Positions 44,220 through 56,269 of a stretch of DNA of 64,000 bases are shown in pieces. Under the pieces are notes generated by a model. It was not told the origin of the DNA, ran no database searches, and saw only the letters and a list, made by a program, of their open reading frames with translations. The stretch spans positions 12,710,001-12,774,000 of the forward strand of contig AP026539.1 of assembly GCA_026075535.2 (NCBI GenBank), written 5' to 3'. The stretch is from Tricholoma matsutake. Taxonomy: Eukaryota; Basidiomycota; Agaricomycetes; Agaricales; Tricholomataceae. The number at the start of each line of letters is the position of its first letter. The stretch's first letter is position 1. The translations under genes and the position numbers were made by a program.

Positions 44220-45540
44220 GGCCAAACAGCATACCACCCAATGCCATGCACAACACTGGCACCAAAAAGCCCCACCTGCAGTATTTATCCCTTTCCCCTT
44301 GCACCCCCATTGTACTATTCTAAAGTGCAAGGCCTGGATTTGTTGTAAATGCCATTGAGTGGGGTCGCCAGCCATTTATTACCAACTCTGAGAGTGTATA
44401 GTTGATTTGCGGCAAAGTGCGGGAGGCCAGGGATGATGGAGCTGGCATGCAGGGAAATCTTGAGAGCCACATTCACACTGCAAACACAAGGGGTAGTATA
44501 GACAAATTACTGAGATCAATGGCTATAAAGAATAAGATGGCATTGAAGGCAACTTGTGGCAGAAGGGGTTGAAGCAGAGTGCAGTGGAGCAGGCAGGTGG
44601 CCAGGGTGAGAGCATAGTGGTGTCAAGGGTTGGCAGGTGGGACCACCTTGGCAGGCAGGCAGGCTTGGGGGGTTGTGAGACATTCTCCAGTATGAAAATG
44701 AACATACAAGAGCCACAAACATATTGGGTTTTATTTTGAAACAAAATCAGTTGGAGCCTGGATCCACATTGAGTGGCCTACCAGGGACCAGGAAACAAGC
44801 CAAAATGTCCTCACAAGACCTGTGCCAGAGTATTCAGTTACATTTACAGAGCCAACATGCTAAAAGTGCAGTGTTGTTGTAAAATGATAGGCAATGACGT
44901 CCAGTTCCAGAATCGGTACCAGCAGTCCAGCGAAGCCATGTATCCACAAGGCTGTGATGAGATTTGATGAGGCGGATTCATGCCTCGACCTATCCAACCA
45001 GTAGTGGCAAGGGAGGGGAGACTTGAAGTTAGAGGTTTGTTTGAGGTGGTACATAGTTGCAGGAGGAGATGCATCATCAGTGGGGTGCCTAGTCATTGAC
45101 CCAGAGACAAGCGGTGCCAGTCCTAATGCGCTAATGAGGTGCCATTATTGGTTGGGGAGATGAGTCACAAGGTTCATTGGGAGGTGGTTGCGAGCAAGTG
45201 GAAGTGGTGTTTTTCATCTGCCTGACAGATGTAGGGTGTAAACGCAATATAGGATAAGAAAAAAACTGAAGATCTATTACATAACTAAGGCAGAGCCAAC
45301 AAACCACCCAAGAGGTTCATTGGCAATCCTCTCAGCAAGGTTCTTCTATTAATAGAGGAGCTGGAAACTTCATCCTCCAATAAACTGCATGGTGAAGTTC
45401 AGTGAGAGGTTCTAAGCTCTTGGCATAGAGGTTTGACTGCCCCATGAGGGATTTGGAGACCAAAGAGGGTCTATTAATAGAAAAGAAGCTTAAAGACTGC
45501 AAAAGAAGCGAGCCTTGAAGGCCCATTCCCTCCACTCCCG
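44220..45540. other. no gene recognised
   Basis: Short frames only. Contains repeats GGCAGGCAGG near 44650 and a GGGCCTTGAAGG/AAGGCCCATT subterminal palindrome near 45510-45560. Confidence 0.5.
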
Positions 45541-45591
45541 CAAATGGGCCTTCAAGGCCCTGATTAAGCAAAGAACCCCATGCCTAAGGTG

Positions 45592-46394
45592 AAAAGGACA
45601 CCCTTGATTGCTGTTCCCAAGCAGAGGCTTGTGATGTCTGTGTTACATCTGAGAATGTAAGTTACTAGAAACATGAATGTATTCAACCACGATTCCCCTT
45701 TTTGTATATCAATAGTGCCAGTTTCCACGTCAACCTCAGTTTGGCTAAATAATGGTCTAGAAAATCGAGCTTTACATTTGCCCCAGATGTTATCAAGACA
45801 GCCCTTGTAAGGATGTGCCTTATTTTGTGAGCCATCTTTATTCCTGTTTGTGGAACATTTATGGTCGTTAGACTTTAGCAGTAGGTCATTGCTGTAGCTC
45901 GAAACCTTGCCCACCAAGATTCCACCAATCGCAACTGTTGCTGGGCATATCATGGCAGATTGATGGATAGGGTTCTGGCAAAGTCTCAGTTGGGTCATGG
46001 TAATTAGCATGTTGTGAAGTGGCATGAATGTCCTCCTCGACATCTGCCCTATCTTTCAATAGGAAGTCCCCAGCATGTGCACTTTCTAGGTACTCCACCA
46101 ATCTTAGTCGAAAATCAGGACCTGGGTCAAGTATTTTGGAATGGATCTCATCTGGAGTGTGACTGCCTTGAATCCACAGCAGCATGTGAAGGTGCAGAGT
46201 CAGGCAGCCTTGCTGTTCTACAGTTCCATAATAACCAGACATCTCACCATACAAACCATGGTGATCCATACCAACCCCTAGCACATGCCAAATAAACATT
46301 TTGATCATGAAGTGAAAGAAGTGGGCACTGGCTACAGGGTTTCTTGCAATAAGACGATATTGTTCATCTTCTGGGCAATCTTTGATGCACTACT
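45592..46394 (-). pseudogene. Helitron HUH replicase (N-terminal part)
   Basis: Reads CIKDCPEDEQYRLIARNP, FFHFMIKMFIWHVLGV, the HUH-type metal site in QQGCLTLHLHMLLWIQG (H-L-H near 46190), then, after frame changes, CLDNIWGKCKARFSRPLF, GESWLNTFMFLVTYILRCNTDITSL and GTAIKGVLF, where the hAT-type element cut the gene. The nuclease nicks and joins DNA ends during rolling-circle transposition. Sequence upstream of 46394 no longer reads as replicase. Confidence 0.8.
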
Positions 46395-48430
46395 TTGTAG
46401 TGTTCTCTGTTGGGTGTGCATCTGCTGCTCCACTGAAACTCTGATTCAGGGCTCTCATATTACGCTCTGTGCAGGGTTCTAATTTTTTTGTCTGTGAATC
46501 TTTGTTATCTCCGCTGTCCTGCTGTCGCGCTGTCCTGCCAACTGTAAATCATCTGTTCCTTTTTTTCCATGTGTCTGTGGTGACCACAGAAGAGTCTACA
46601 TTATAAATCCTCAATGCAGGAGGGTTCATAACCTGCTTACCAACTTTATCCACTTTTTCGAACTATCTGTCTTGAAAACTGTGCCAGTCAAACCTTTGTC
46701 CAAAGTCTCCAGGTATGTAATCTTTGTGTTTTATTTTATTTTGGCGCTTCATATACTACTTGACTATGTCTGTTTTAAGTTCGCCTGACAAAAAGATTAC
46801 CACATTGCTGGCAAAATCTGAAGTGTGATTTAGTTTTCTTTGTTTTTTCATCTCCATCCTAACTGTTTTCCTTTTCTTCTTTTAAAAAAATAGGACTGAA
46901 ATTGACCTTGAAGCGTCCATTTTTCCCCCCCTTCAGTTGAACCAGCTTGTGATTTCATTCATTCTTGTGTAGCTTGATAGATGATCAGTTGGCTACCAAC
47001 AATCCTCCTAGGTTGTTCATTGGGGTTACTCATGTGCTTTAATGATCTCTGATCACTTCTGTTCTCAGTCCTTCCAAAAAATGCAAGAGCCATATCATTG
47101 TTGTCAGCAACTCTTCTGATCCATACTAAACTTTATCTTACTGTTCCTCTCAGATCCTTACCAGCATTTTTCTTCCAGTGATGTGCTCAAAATGCCTGCT
47201 ACCCCTGTCAAAAAATGCATGTGAAAGACACCCCTCCCCTCCAGGAACTGATGCATTTAGATTACTTGAACCTGTATCTGCACCATATGTCTTCACTTTG
47301 TTTGAGAATGTTCCTTTGCACAGTCTCTGATGCTCTCTGTCTTTCTCTAACAGCCATACATCACACGGTGCTGTGTCTCCAGGTATTGAGTTTGGCTCCA
47401 TGATGTAAGTTCATACAATTGCTGTCATCATAACACATTCATCTTCTCATTCATCTCTGCAGGAGCAATACTGGTGGTCACCCAAAGTGAGTTGCTCGCT
47501 TCTGTCCCATGTCTAGTTATCTTACTTGTCCATAGGCAACTTAGGGTAAAGATGGAAAAAGCAAAGGCATTTGATAAGGACTTGAAGTAAGTGTATCTTC
47601 ATCTTATTTCATAATCATCTGCTCAGACTTGTTGCAGGTCACATTCTTGTCATTCCTCGAAGCCTTCCACTGTCACTTCATCTGTGGCAGCAAAGGCTGC
47701 ACCTGTGTTAGTTTCGTTTCGTTCACCCCCTAATTTCCTGATCATTGATATCTGCCTAGTGGTACTGCCATGGCTCTTGTGGATTGTGCTCCTGCACCTG
47801 TGGAATCTCTTGTATCCATGCAATCGGAACACAAATCCATGGATGACAAACTTCTTGAAATGTCCCAGTATGTTGCTTTGTTATTTGTCAGGATGAGCAT
47901 GGTCTGGACCTGCCTTTATTAGGGTTATTTCTGAAATTCAGCATATGAAGGGGTAAAACAGAGCTTCTTCCATCTTCAGTCTCACTTCTGAAGAGTCCAT
48001 CAATATCTTTTTTGCTGTCCTCAATCTACTTATGGTTGTTACTCTATAGTAAACCCTCACCACTGGCTGACCTGTTGGCTATTGAGGTGTGGTGTAAGTG
48101 ATGCTGACTTTGCTACAGCTGCTAAATCTGCTGTTGTCAAACCTGCCACCACTGAACCCGCCACCCTCACCCGTGGTGATGAGGATGCTGTGTCCAACAT
48201 TCAGTCATATGTTATTTGCTATCATTATTTTTTGTGATTATTGACATTGAATTTCACTCTAGTGATGCTGATGAAAGTTTAAACATCATGTTACAGTCCT
48301 GCCAGGATCCATTGCTGGTGTGCACTTATAATAATCTGCCCCTACTTTTGTGAGTCTCTTTCCTCTCCATGCTTTGTCCATCTGATGACTATACCTCCTC
48401 ATTTATGCAATGTGTTGGCAGCCATTGTTG
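46395..48430 (+). pseudogene. intron-rich gene-like remnant beside the Helitron
   Basis: No long frame, but repeated donor/acceptor pairs in plus sense: AAGTCTCCAG followed by GTATGT (46715) and TTAAAAAAATAG near 46893; GTAAGTGTATC (47588) ending TTGTTGCAG (47637); CAG followed by GTATGTTGC (47868). Short exon-like pieces such as ALVDCAPAPVESLVSMQSE (about 47770-47830). Looks like fragments of an intron-rich host gene; family not recognised. Capture by the Helitron is possible but not shown. Confidence 0.35.
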
Positions 48431-48554
48431 GTGCTCAACCTGGAAACTCAACCAAAACCAACTAAACAGGTCTTAGGAGATATAACATGAGTCAGAGAAA
48501 GGTTGTGAGGTGGTACTGAATATCACCACATTATCCAAAGGCTGGTAAATGTAC
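48431..48554 (+). repeat. 125-bp repeat E, copy C
   Basis: GCTCAACCTGGAAACTCAACC-like start through AAAGGCTGGTAAATGTAC, then TGTA and directly copia-3 RT sequence. It replaces the rest of copia-3 pol. Confidence 0.8.
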
Positions 48555-49660
48555 TGTACATCTTTGGAGTCAGCTATGGACAAATAATTGTCAATGTGAA
48601 TGGCAGTAATTATGGTCCCAGAATCAGTCTTGCAGTAATATATACAAGACTCACAGGACAGTCGAGTGAATTCCCAGGACAGCATTTGCGCATTGAGTGT
48701 TTGATTCCAGATATGCCCACTTTGCTTCATGCCATATAGTCCGCGCTGAAGTTGCCACACCCAGTCCTCTTTTCTGGGTTCCTCAAAATTGACCAGTTGT
48801 TGCATATATTGTACTTCAGCAGGCCATAGAGGAAAGCAGTTTTGATGTCAATTTGTTGGGTGTCCCATCCTAGTGACACCACAATGTGTAATAGAGTTCT
48901 CCAAGATTCCATGCACGCAGTTGGTGAGGTGGTCTTAGTGTAGTCCTTGCCATAAATCTGCTCATAACTCTTGAAAATAATATGTACTTTCCACCTGACA
49001 GCCTTCCCAGTTTCATCCCGCTTGATATGGAAAACAGGTTTCCCTTTTTGGATATGCTTCCCCTGAGGAACTTTGGAACATGGTATCAATTTATAGACAC
49101 CCATGTCCTTTAGTGATTTCAACTCATCCCGATATCCCTCTGCCCATTGTACAGCATCTGCAGAGTTCTTGGCTTCATCCCATGTTTTTGGCTCATCTTT
49201 GAATTGAAGTGACTCTGGATCAAAATTGTCCATCTCCAAAATCATAGCCAGAAGTTCATGTGCCTGATCGCCAAGATCAAGATTTTCAAAGGCCTGTTGT
49301 AGATCAGTAATGACATCATGATTGGGGAGGGGCTCATCTAAGGCATTAACAGTCTGTCTACCTGCCCTCTGCTCTTGACGCACCTCTTTTATGCAGGTCA
49401 TGCTATCCCAGGATTCTTGTACTGCCTTCATTGTATGTGTGAAGGATAGTCCCCCATTAGGATTCCTTTCAGTTGGTACTGGTACACGAGATGATTGGCA
49501 AGGGGGATCTAGTTGGAGGGCAGGCAGTGCAGTATGGTTGGTAATGGGAGGGTTGGGTGGTGGGATAAAATCATCATCATCATTGGCATCAAGCACAGGG
49601 TTGAATGTGGGGTTGGCAGTCTCATCAGGGGTGGGGTTGGGTTCTGCAGTGGGCATATCT
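48555..49660 (-). pseudogene. copia-3 reverse transcriptase (partial)
   Basis: From the linker (NFDPESLQFKDEPKTWDEAK) to RT: YRDELKSLKDMGVYKLIP, KPVFHIKRDETGKAVRWK, IYGKDYTKTTSPTACMES, LGWDTQQIDIKTAFLYG (first Asp), then after a frameshift near 48790 QLQRGLYGMKQSGHIWN and IITAIHIDNYLSIADSKD, where the YVDD box is HIDN. RT ends there; the palm C-terminus, thumb and RNase H are absent. Confidence 0.85.
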
Positions 49661-50163
49661 GTCCATCATGGCTCTTGAGGAAGCAGACATGGAAAGAGCT
49701 ATGTATTTTCTGTGTAGCACTCTCATAGCATCTGTACATTTTTGAGTTTGGGTCAGGCAATCAGTGTACACTGAATCGACTGTTCAAAAATCTTCAGGTT
49801 ATCTTTCTTTGGTATCAAGACAAAAGCCCAACATCCAATTTCCCACATGTAGGAGTAGTCTGGCTTTCAACCAAACCATAATTCCCAAGGCGTGATTCCT
49901 TGCAGCAAGTGGGTTGTAGTTTTTGAATGCAGGTGTGTAGCCATTAAATAAAATTTGTCCCAAAGGAAAGGGGGCAGTCCTGCATATAGCCACATTGTTT
50001 GTCCCTTTGCCATGAGCATTTGATGCATCTGTTTGACACATCCAATGTGGGCAGATGTGTGTGGAGCAGTGAAGGGTTGGTCTGATCCCTGAGATTTAAG
50101 CCATGCCTGCATTTTGCTGGACTTCAGCTCTCTATTGTCGGTAATGTATGTCCCAATTTTCAA
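49661..50163 (-). pseudogene. copia-3 integrase, C-terminal part
   Basis: Second core Asp in YITDNRELKS; the third acidic residue position reads HIGCVKQMHQ where relatives have N/H-G-x-x-E-R, so the catalytic Glu is Lys. Then YAGLPPFLWDKFYLMATHLHS, TPWELWFG and, with frame breaks, the LRVFGC-like zone to 49760. Inactive. Confidence 0.8.
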
Positions 50164-50178
50164 GCCAGTTTCATTTTC

Positions 50179-50852
50179 TCATGCCAACTCCCATGCCTTG
50201 AGCTCAGGAAAAGAATCATCTTTATGTTTGAGGGGTATAGACCATGGAAATGAGGTAAAATCATCAACGATGTCCATTACATATTCATGACCAGTATGGG
50301 ACTTGACCGCATGTGGGCCTGATAAATCAACCCACACCTTCTCTAGATGCCTTGTCGCCCTATGTCCCTCACCCTCTTCACGTTTCTTTGGGACTGGTGT
50401 TCTCATCTGTTTTCCAACAAGACAGGCATCACATTTGGGTGACCATGTAGTGGCTGACAATGGTGTACCTGTGAGTGCACCTTTCTTGGCCATATCACAC
50501 AGGGATTGGTAATTGGTGTGGGTGAGGCGACAGTGCCAGGTCTCCAGATTTGGTGATCCATGAATTGTTAACGCATCCTCAACAGACACAGAGTGTAGGG
50601 TGAGTGAGTAAAGTTTCTTGGAGGTCATGGAACCATGAGCTATCAACATGCCTGTGGATCTATTAGTATCCAGCAAGATGAGTCATCAAAATGTGTGATG
50701 GCATTTGAGTCTCCAGCAAGGGAACTGACAGATACCAGCCAAACTGTTGACTCAGGGACATAAAGTGTGTTATGTAAGGTGATTGATGTGCCCTGAGCTA
50801 CCCATAGTTTGACATCACCCATGCTGATCGCAGTGATCAAAGATCCTCCCAC
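50179..50852 (-). pseudogene. copia-3 gag-pre-integrase and integrase N-part
   Basis: GGSLITAISMGDVKLW and NTLYVPESTVWLVSV (end of protease), then WHCRLTHTNYQSLCDMAKKG and CDACLVGKQMRTP (HHCC), and the first core Asp in VWVDLSGPHAVKSHTGHEY. Stop at 50179 (before the continuing integrase) and one near 50643. Confidence 0.85.
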
Positions 50853-50864
50853 ACCCTTAATTGA

Positions 50865-52116
50865 TCAGGAAGTGATCGGGCAGAGAGAACAGAAATCAGA
50901 ATGGTCTGGGGATATGTGAACCATGGTGCCACTGTCAATGAGGAAGGGTAAATCATTCAATGAGATATGGGTGTGCTTGGTCTGACTTAAGGGTGTAACA
51001 GTGAAGGTGCTGTTGTCCACTGGAGCAGTGTGCTTTGTCCAGTCAATGGTGGTCCTTGGCTCCTCCTTGACCACAAGCCAGCCCTTGTATTCAATTTCAT
51101 CAACTGTAGAGATGGGGGCAGGGTCACATGCTATACCCACAAAGTCAGGGGATGAGGTTGCTGGTGAGGAAGGGTTATGATCGACCATGACCGTGAAGGT
51201 GCAGCCATTTATGTCTTTCATGGTTATGGGGATCTTTGAAGTAATAGGACTAGGTTTTTTCTTTTGATCAGAAGCTGCCCTCCATGCTGCAATTGACTCA
51301 GTAAGTGTCTTTCCTGCCATCCCTCTACCAGGTTTGATGCAGTACTCAATGGTGTGTCCTGACTTTGCACAAGTAGAGTTGCTACAAATGAGTCTATTGG
51401 ATGGTCTGGTTGGTTTGGTATGAGCAGTTAGTGCAACAGAGGGACGGAAATCATTGCAGACATCATTCTCAAGAAGGGATTGCTCATTCTCCAGGAGCTG
51501 ACAAATTTTCATGGAAGTGTATGGTGATGCATCAGTGGAGGCCATGATATCACAAGAAATAATGGAACATGCATGAGGAAAGTGTTCACTGAGAGAGTTG
51601 AGGAGTGCGATACAACAAAGAAGATTGGGTTTGATGTCCCACATGGCAAAGGTGCATTCAATGAGGGTGCAAATCTTATCAGCAGTCTCAGGAAGGGGTG
51701 TCTTTTGTGCTTTGTATGGAAAGAGCCTGTTGTAGAAGCTGGACCTGGTGGACTGGTCCCTCTTTCTGGTGGCACACTTGGAGTGTCTCCCAGTTGATGC
51801 TAGGTCCTTTTACCATGTCAAGGAATGGCCATTCAGAGGGAGCAACACTAGATGCTATAAATGCATAAGCAAGCCTCGAGTTGGCCTTGTAATTTGCAAG
51901 GGCATGGGGTTTGTTCAAGGATGGTTCAATGACGTTGTTGACAATGTACTTGTAGAGCCCATTTCAAGAAAGAGCATTTGTAATTTCTTCACACCATTCT
52001 TTGTAATTGGACTTCAGTTTACTGAGCTTCTCCCCTGAGTACTGAACAGACAGTTTAATAAGGGAGATAGATGGGATTGTGGATTCGGATGTGGCTGCAG
52101 TCGGTTCAGTCATCAT
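50865..52116 (-). pseudogene. copia-3 gag and protease
   Basis: Starts at ATG 52116 (second ATG directly after). Contains SGEKLSKLKSNYKEW, GLYKYIVNNVIEPSL, HALANYKANSRLAYAFI, WETLQ (UBN2/DUF4219-like gag), an atypical zinc-binding CSNSTCAKSGHTIEYC near 51340-51390, and the protease motif FLIDSGTMVHISPD near 50930. One stop at about 51690 and one at 50865 break the frame. Confidence 0.85.
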
Positions 52117-52324
52117 ATTTGATGGTAAAGTGTTGCCAGATAGAGTGGCGACAAAGTATGTAGTAACAAAGGGGTATGCTTGCCGGAAGACCAGATGTGC
52201 TCAAAGTAAAGTCCATGATCAAGGATGGAACAGATGATCAAAATGATTGGACAGTATGACATATAGTGTCGAGTGGCTAGGAAGTTTCTACCATTGTTTC
52301 TAACAATGGGAGTGGCCCATAACC

Positions 52325-52597
52325 TAGTGTAATCAGAGTATAGCTATAAGTACAGTAAGTATTGGTCTGTAATATCATAATGTCTAGAATACTCACCTCA
52401 GTCTCTGTACAAGTGACTGAGGTGATCGGATAACTACCTACCCTATATATAAGTGAGTTCAGCTACATAAAGAGTCAAAGGGATAAGAGACACAAAGGTG
52501 TCTATGAGACAGTGCATCAAAGGGATGTGCTAAAAATAGTACATGCATCAAAGATGTGATCATGTATGCTTATGGTGTGATAAACAGCACCTCAACA
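52325..52597 (-). repeat. copia-3 5' LTR (approximate)
   Basis: 3' edge set by GATTACACTA followed by GGTTATGGGCC; TATA-like TTATATATAGGG near 52440 in the minus sense. The 5' edge (TGTTGAGGTG at 52597) is a guess. Confidence 0.45.
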
Positions 52598-52599
52598 GA

Positions 52600-55290
52600 C
52601 GTTGGTGATGTGGTGGTTTTCATGGCTTCACAGGTGGGTTTGTTGGTCCTTTTGTCAATGTCCTACCTCCCTCTTCTTTCCTCCTTTAGGCTCTTATCCC
52701 TTGGGCTAGCATTTGATGTGCTGCTCTGGGGCTTTTTGTCATTTTCAGGGTTTTGTGGGTTTTGGTAAGTTTTGCTGATGGCATCGAGTTCCTAGCAGAT
52801 TCGGGAGATGCAGCTGTGCATTCTTGACCGATTTGTTTGCTTTGTTGGGGGCTTGGGCAGTGTGCGTAATGCTTGTGTTGGGCATGTTTTTTGTTTGGTA
52901 GGTTTTTGGTGTGGTGTTAGGTGGTAGTTATGAGGCAGCTCATTGTAAGTTGCCTAGAGTGAGACTTTATGGAGTAAATAGAACAGAGGATGATTAATAA
53001 TAAAGCTAGGTTTGTTGCCAGAGATTTTTGGGCCTTAGAGAACTGCCTGCAAGTGCTAGCAGGGCTTTTGGGTTGCCTTAGAGACCGAGTCTCCAGTCCA
53101 GTGGCATGGTCCCAGTACCAGGTTGATTCCCAGTACAGCTGTGGTGAATGGGAGCCACCCGTGACATGCTTGTATTGAAATGACTTGTGGTGGGACCACA
53201 CAGAGCTCAGTCAATAGATTTCCATGCTTGTATTGGACTTAAAACAAGCACATAAAGACTACAAACAAGGTAAACAAACATTGAACTAGTCGGTAATACC
53301 TGAAGTCACACTGTCACAACTATGTAGTTTGAAGTACTTAGTCCAACATACTCTTCATCAGATGTTATGCATTACCAAAAAATTGATCTCTTCACCTCTT
53401 CATGACCAAAATTTGAGTGTTACAGGGAAAAAATCTCTTCATGAGACCATTGAACTTTTTTCCTCTTTTACATAGCATATGGCATCCAAGTCACTTACAC
53501 AGCATGCTTGTAAATCCATTCACAACCCCAGCATATTATCGACAGACTCTATTCCCTAGTGCTATAGCATCAATCTGTGAATTCCTTGAATTCCCCTTTC
53601 CACCACAAGCCTGATTGGATCCCCCATGATTATGTCTTAGACAGTGGTGGCGGGTTGGTCTCAAATGCTGATGCTGAGATGATGTTCATTGAGTGTGTCA
53701 ACAACACCACAGTGGATGTCACCCCTCAAGGTCATGGCCAAAGGAAGAAAAGGAAAAATGTTCTTTACTCTTCTAATATGTCAATGGACAACTCCAATTA
53801 TGATAGTGACTCGTAGAGTACCTCCCATACACATCATAGGCCCAAGAAAAAAAATGGATTTTTGCCGGTCAAAAAAATTGACTTGTAATGCTCTTCATGG
53901 CCATTTATTATGTATTACATGTTGAAAAACTCTTCACTTCACAGGACAGCGTTACATGTTACATGAAGAGTAGGTCATAATAGCACAGTACCTCCAGCAC
54001 AAAATCTTGAACTGTGTCTGGTCCATATACTCACCCCTGTTTGCTGATCCCATTTGAATTGGCCACTCTTAAATTTAGCACACAAACATTCCACAGATGC
54101 CAGTGGACACATAACTGCAACATGCTTTGTCTCCAATGCAGAATAGTCACAATAACCTCATTCCATCTGAGGAATAACATAGCTTACTTTGTTGTAGTGG
54201 ACTAGGAGCACAGACTCGCATGGGCAGTGTTACTCAAGAGATACAGGCTCAGTTTATACCATATATGTTTATGTTCATGTATACCCCCTTATGGTAGCTA
54301 AACAGTATAGATTGTTACATGGTTTAATGGCCTGACATTGCTGACCCTAAAAATCCTTGTTGTGAAGTGTTGAGACTGTGGGAATGCAGCTGACAACCAC
54401 GATGATGATTGAACTTGATCAATGTTATTATTACTCTCCACCACACAGTACTCCCCCTAGTATGTAAAAGGTTCACTACATAATTTCTCCTCCTTTTCTA
54501 GATCATAACTTGTATTCTCACTAGAGCCACCATGTTGACTTCCAACTGTCAAAATAAGTAGTAAGTTTTTTGTTTGTTTCTCTTCAACTATCACTAGCCA
54601 AATGTTCATTACAGTGTTTTCAGCTGGACAACAGCAAATGATGCACACATTGCAACACCACCCTCCTCCCCACCCAAATCAGATGTGAGGCTCTTGTTTG
54701 GGTGTAGGAAACCACAGAAGGGTCTCAGGAGACCCGAGGAGTGGCCTGCCAGCTATGCCCCCTATTCCCACTTACACCCACCCCAACTCACACCCACCCC
54801 AAGATTAACCACAAACCCATCACCTGCTGCCATTGCCTTATAACAACAGAGACAGCTGACAAAAATGACAATGACAATGGCGAGACGACAATGTCAACAA
54901 CCACCAGGGCCAAGAGGATGGGGGGGCCAGGACCAGGATGAGCCCCAATGCCCCAATGAACTGACACTTTGGAAAAGAAGATGACAATAAGGAGGACCAT
55001 GGCCATGGCCACAACAACAACAACAACAGCCTCCCCAACCTCTGCCATGAGTGGACCTGGACTTTCTGCTTGGGGAGTCACATGTGCATGGACTGACTAT
55101 GGCTAAGGCACATTATACAAATCAAAGCTTTCTGGTTTTGTGAAAGAGCTGCATGATGGTGCAGTAACCATTTCACAGTACAGGCATGCATGTCTATTGA
55201 CCCCACATTGAGTTCGTTGTAGAGGTATATACTTCAACATATGAACTGCCCACATTCTCATCATAATGAAATTATTATTCCAGTGTAGCC
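52600..55290. other. no gene recognised
   Basis: Weak frames only. 53577-53816 (+) has a short reading with PHDYVLDSGGGLV and a lysine-rich segment; unassigned. 54760-55060 is low-complexity GACAATGAC/CAACAACAAC. No hairpin-intron module detected here. Confidence 0.45.
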
Positions 55291-55297
55291 ACCTGCT

Positions 55298-55595
55298 TGT
55301 AAGGGGACTAGGGGGGGACTCGGGGGAGTGCCCTGTGTGTTTCTCCTATTTTTTACGTTCATCCTATATTTTTCCTCACTTCATTTCCTTCTATTCTTCA
55401 TTTTCTATGATTTCTCCTTATTTTATTACTAATTTCCCTTTCTATCATGTTTGTGCATGTTGACAGTTTTATATTTAGAGGTGGAGCACCCCTTCCAACA
55501 TCTACCCCTTGGTATGATGTCATTTGGCAGCCTTGATCTGCCTATCTCTGCCTTGTCTATTTTTACATTATTATTTGATTTTTGCAGTCTTCACA
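55298..55595 (+). repeat. gypsy-3 5' LTR (same family as gypsy-2)
   Basis: 298 bp, TGTAAGGGGACTAGG to GCAGTCTTCACA, followed by TATACTGGGC; same length and order as 21687-21984. Confidence 0.9.
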
Positions 55596-56145
55596 TATAC
55601 TGGGCATTGGCAAAGGGGTCCTCAGAGTTTTCTCCTCAGATTTCCCTTGGCTCAGTGTGCCTCCAATCCCTGTAATATGTAGTATAATTTTAACTTCAGA
55701 TTTTCCTTTGCTAGAGGCTGAGGTTGCCCTTATAGTAGTAGAAAACTCTCTCCTAAGGTCCAAAATCACAAATGTGCTGCCCAAGATAGGCAGGTAAGGA
55801 GTGGATGACACTTCCCAAAGCTCCACAGACTCCCTACACACAGTTTCCAACAGTCCTGCCTTTAGTGCACTGCCATTTTTGCCAAATGTGCCCCCTAGCA
55901 ACATGGACACATCAGAGTGTCTCAATGCACTTGAAAGTGACATTACCAGAATACACCCACAAATCAATTTGCTTAAATCTACGATCAAAAACTTCATCAG
56001 GACCCTTCAGACTAGCTCCATGACCAACATTCCCCCCATTGCAACTCCAAGTGTACCCAACAATGACATGCCACCTAACACGCCCACTAAGGAGCATGCC
56101 CAGATCAAACTGTCTCCCCCTGCCAAATTTAATGGTGCGCTGATG
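55596..56145 (+). pseudogene. gypsy-3 gag, truncated
   Basis: Homologous to the gypsy-2 gag N-terminus: LLEAEVALIVVENSLLRSKI, then a stop and SQSSTDSLHTVSNSPAFSALP, ALESDITRIHPQINLLKSTI (coiled coil) and KLSPPAKFNG, where it breaks into repeat E. A further 125 bases stay in frame through repeat E by chance. The rest of the element is missing. Confidence 0.8.
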
Positions 56146-56269
56146 ATGCTCAACCCAGAAACTCAACCAAAATCAACTAAACTGGTCTTAGGAGATATAA
56201 CACGAGTCAGAGAAAGGTTGCAAGGTAGTACTGAATATCACTGTGCTATCCAAAGGCTGGTAAGTATAC
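56146..56269 (+). repeat. 125-bp repeat E, copy B
   Basis: GCTCAACCCAGAAACTCAACC-like start; ends GGCTGGTAAGTATAC against the gypsy-4 LTR edge TGTAAGAC. Confidence 0.85.

Larger units (their letters stand above)
41145..45591. mobile_element. 4447-bp hAT-type insertion in the Helitron
   Basis: Perfect 8-bp duplications AAAAGGAC at 41137-41144 and 45592-45599. Ends CAC... and ...GTG; near both ends lie inverse copies of AAGGCCCATTT with GGGCCTTSAAGG. No transposase was found inside. Contains a 19-bp tandem repeat, pyrimidine-rich exon-like sequence (41400-42350), an LTR-like segment at 43212-44087 with the 125-bp repeat E, and unassigned sequence 44220-45530. Confidence 0.8.
37057..46394 (-). 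mobile_element. Helitron with replicase/helicase gene, split by insertion
   Basis: Minus-strand gene from about 46394 to 37057: HUH replicase, PIF1-like helicase and a ubiquitin-protease-like C-terminus. A 4447-bp hAT-type element (41145-45591) separates the two parts of the replicase region. Frameshifts and stops elsewhere make it non-functional. Helitrons transpose as single-stranded rolling circles; the left (3') and right (5') termini were not identified. Confidence 0.8.
48555..52597 (-). mobile_element. Ty1/copia retrotransposon copia-3, 3'-truncated
   Basis: 5' LTR region about 52325-52597, primer-site-like GGTTATGGGCC at 52324, gag from ATG at 52116, gag-pre-integrase, integrase, RT to the active site, then abrupt end at repeat E. 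Different family from copia-1/2 in protein sequence though sharing the same primer-site context. Confidence 0.85.
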
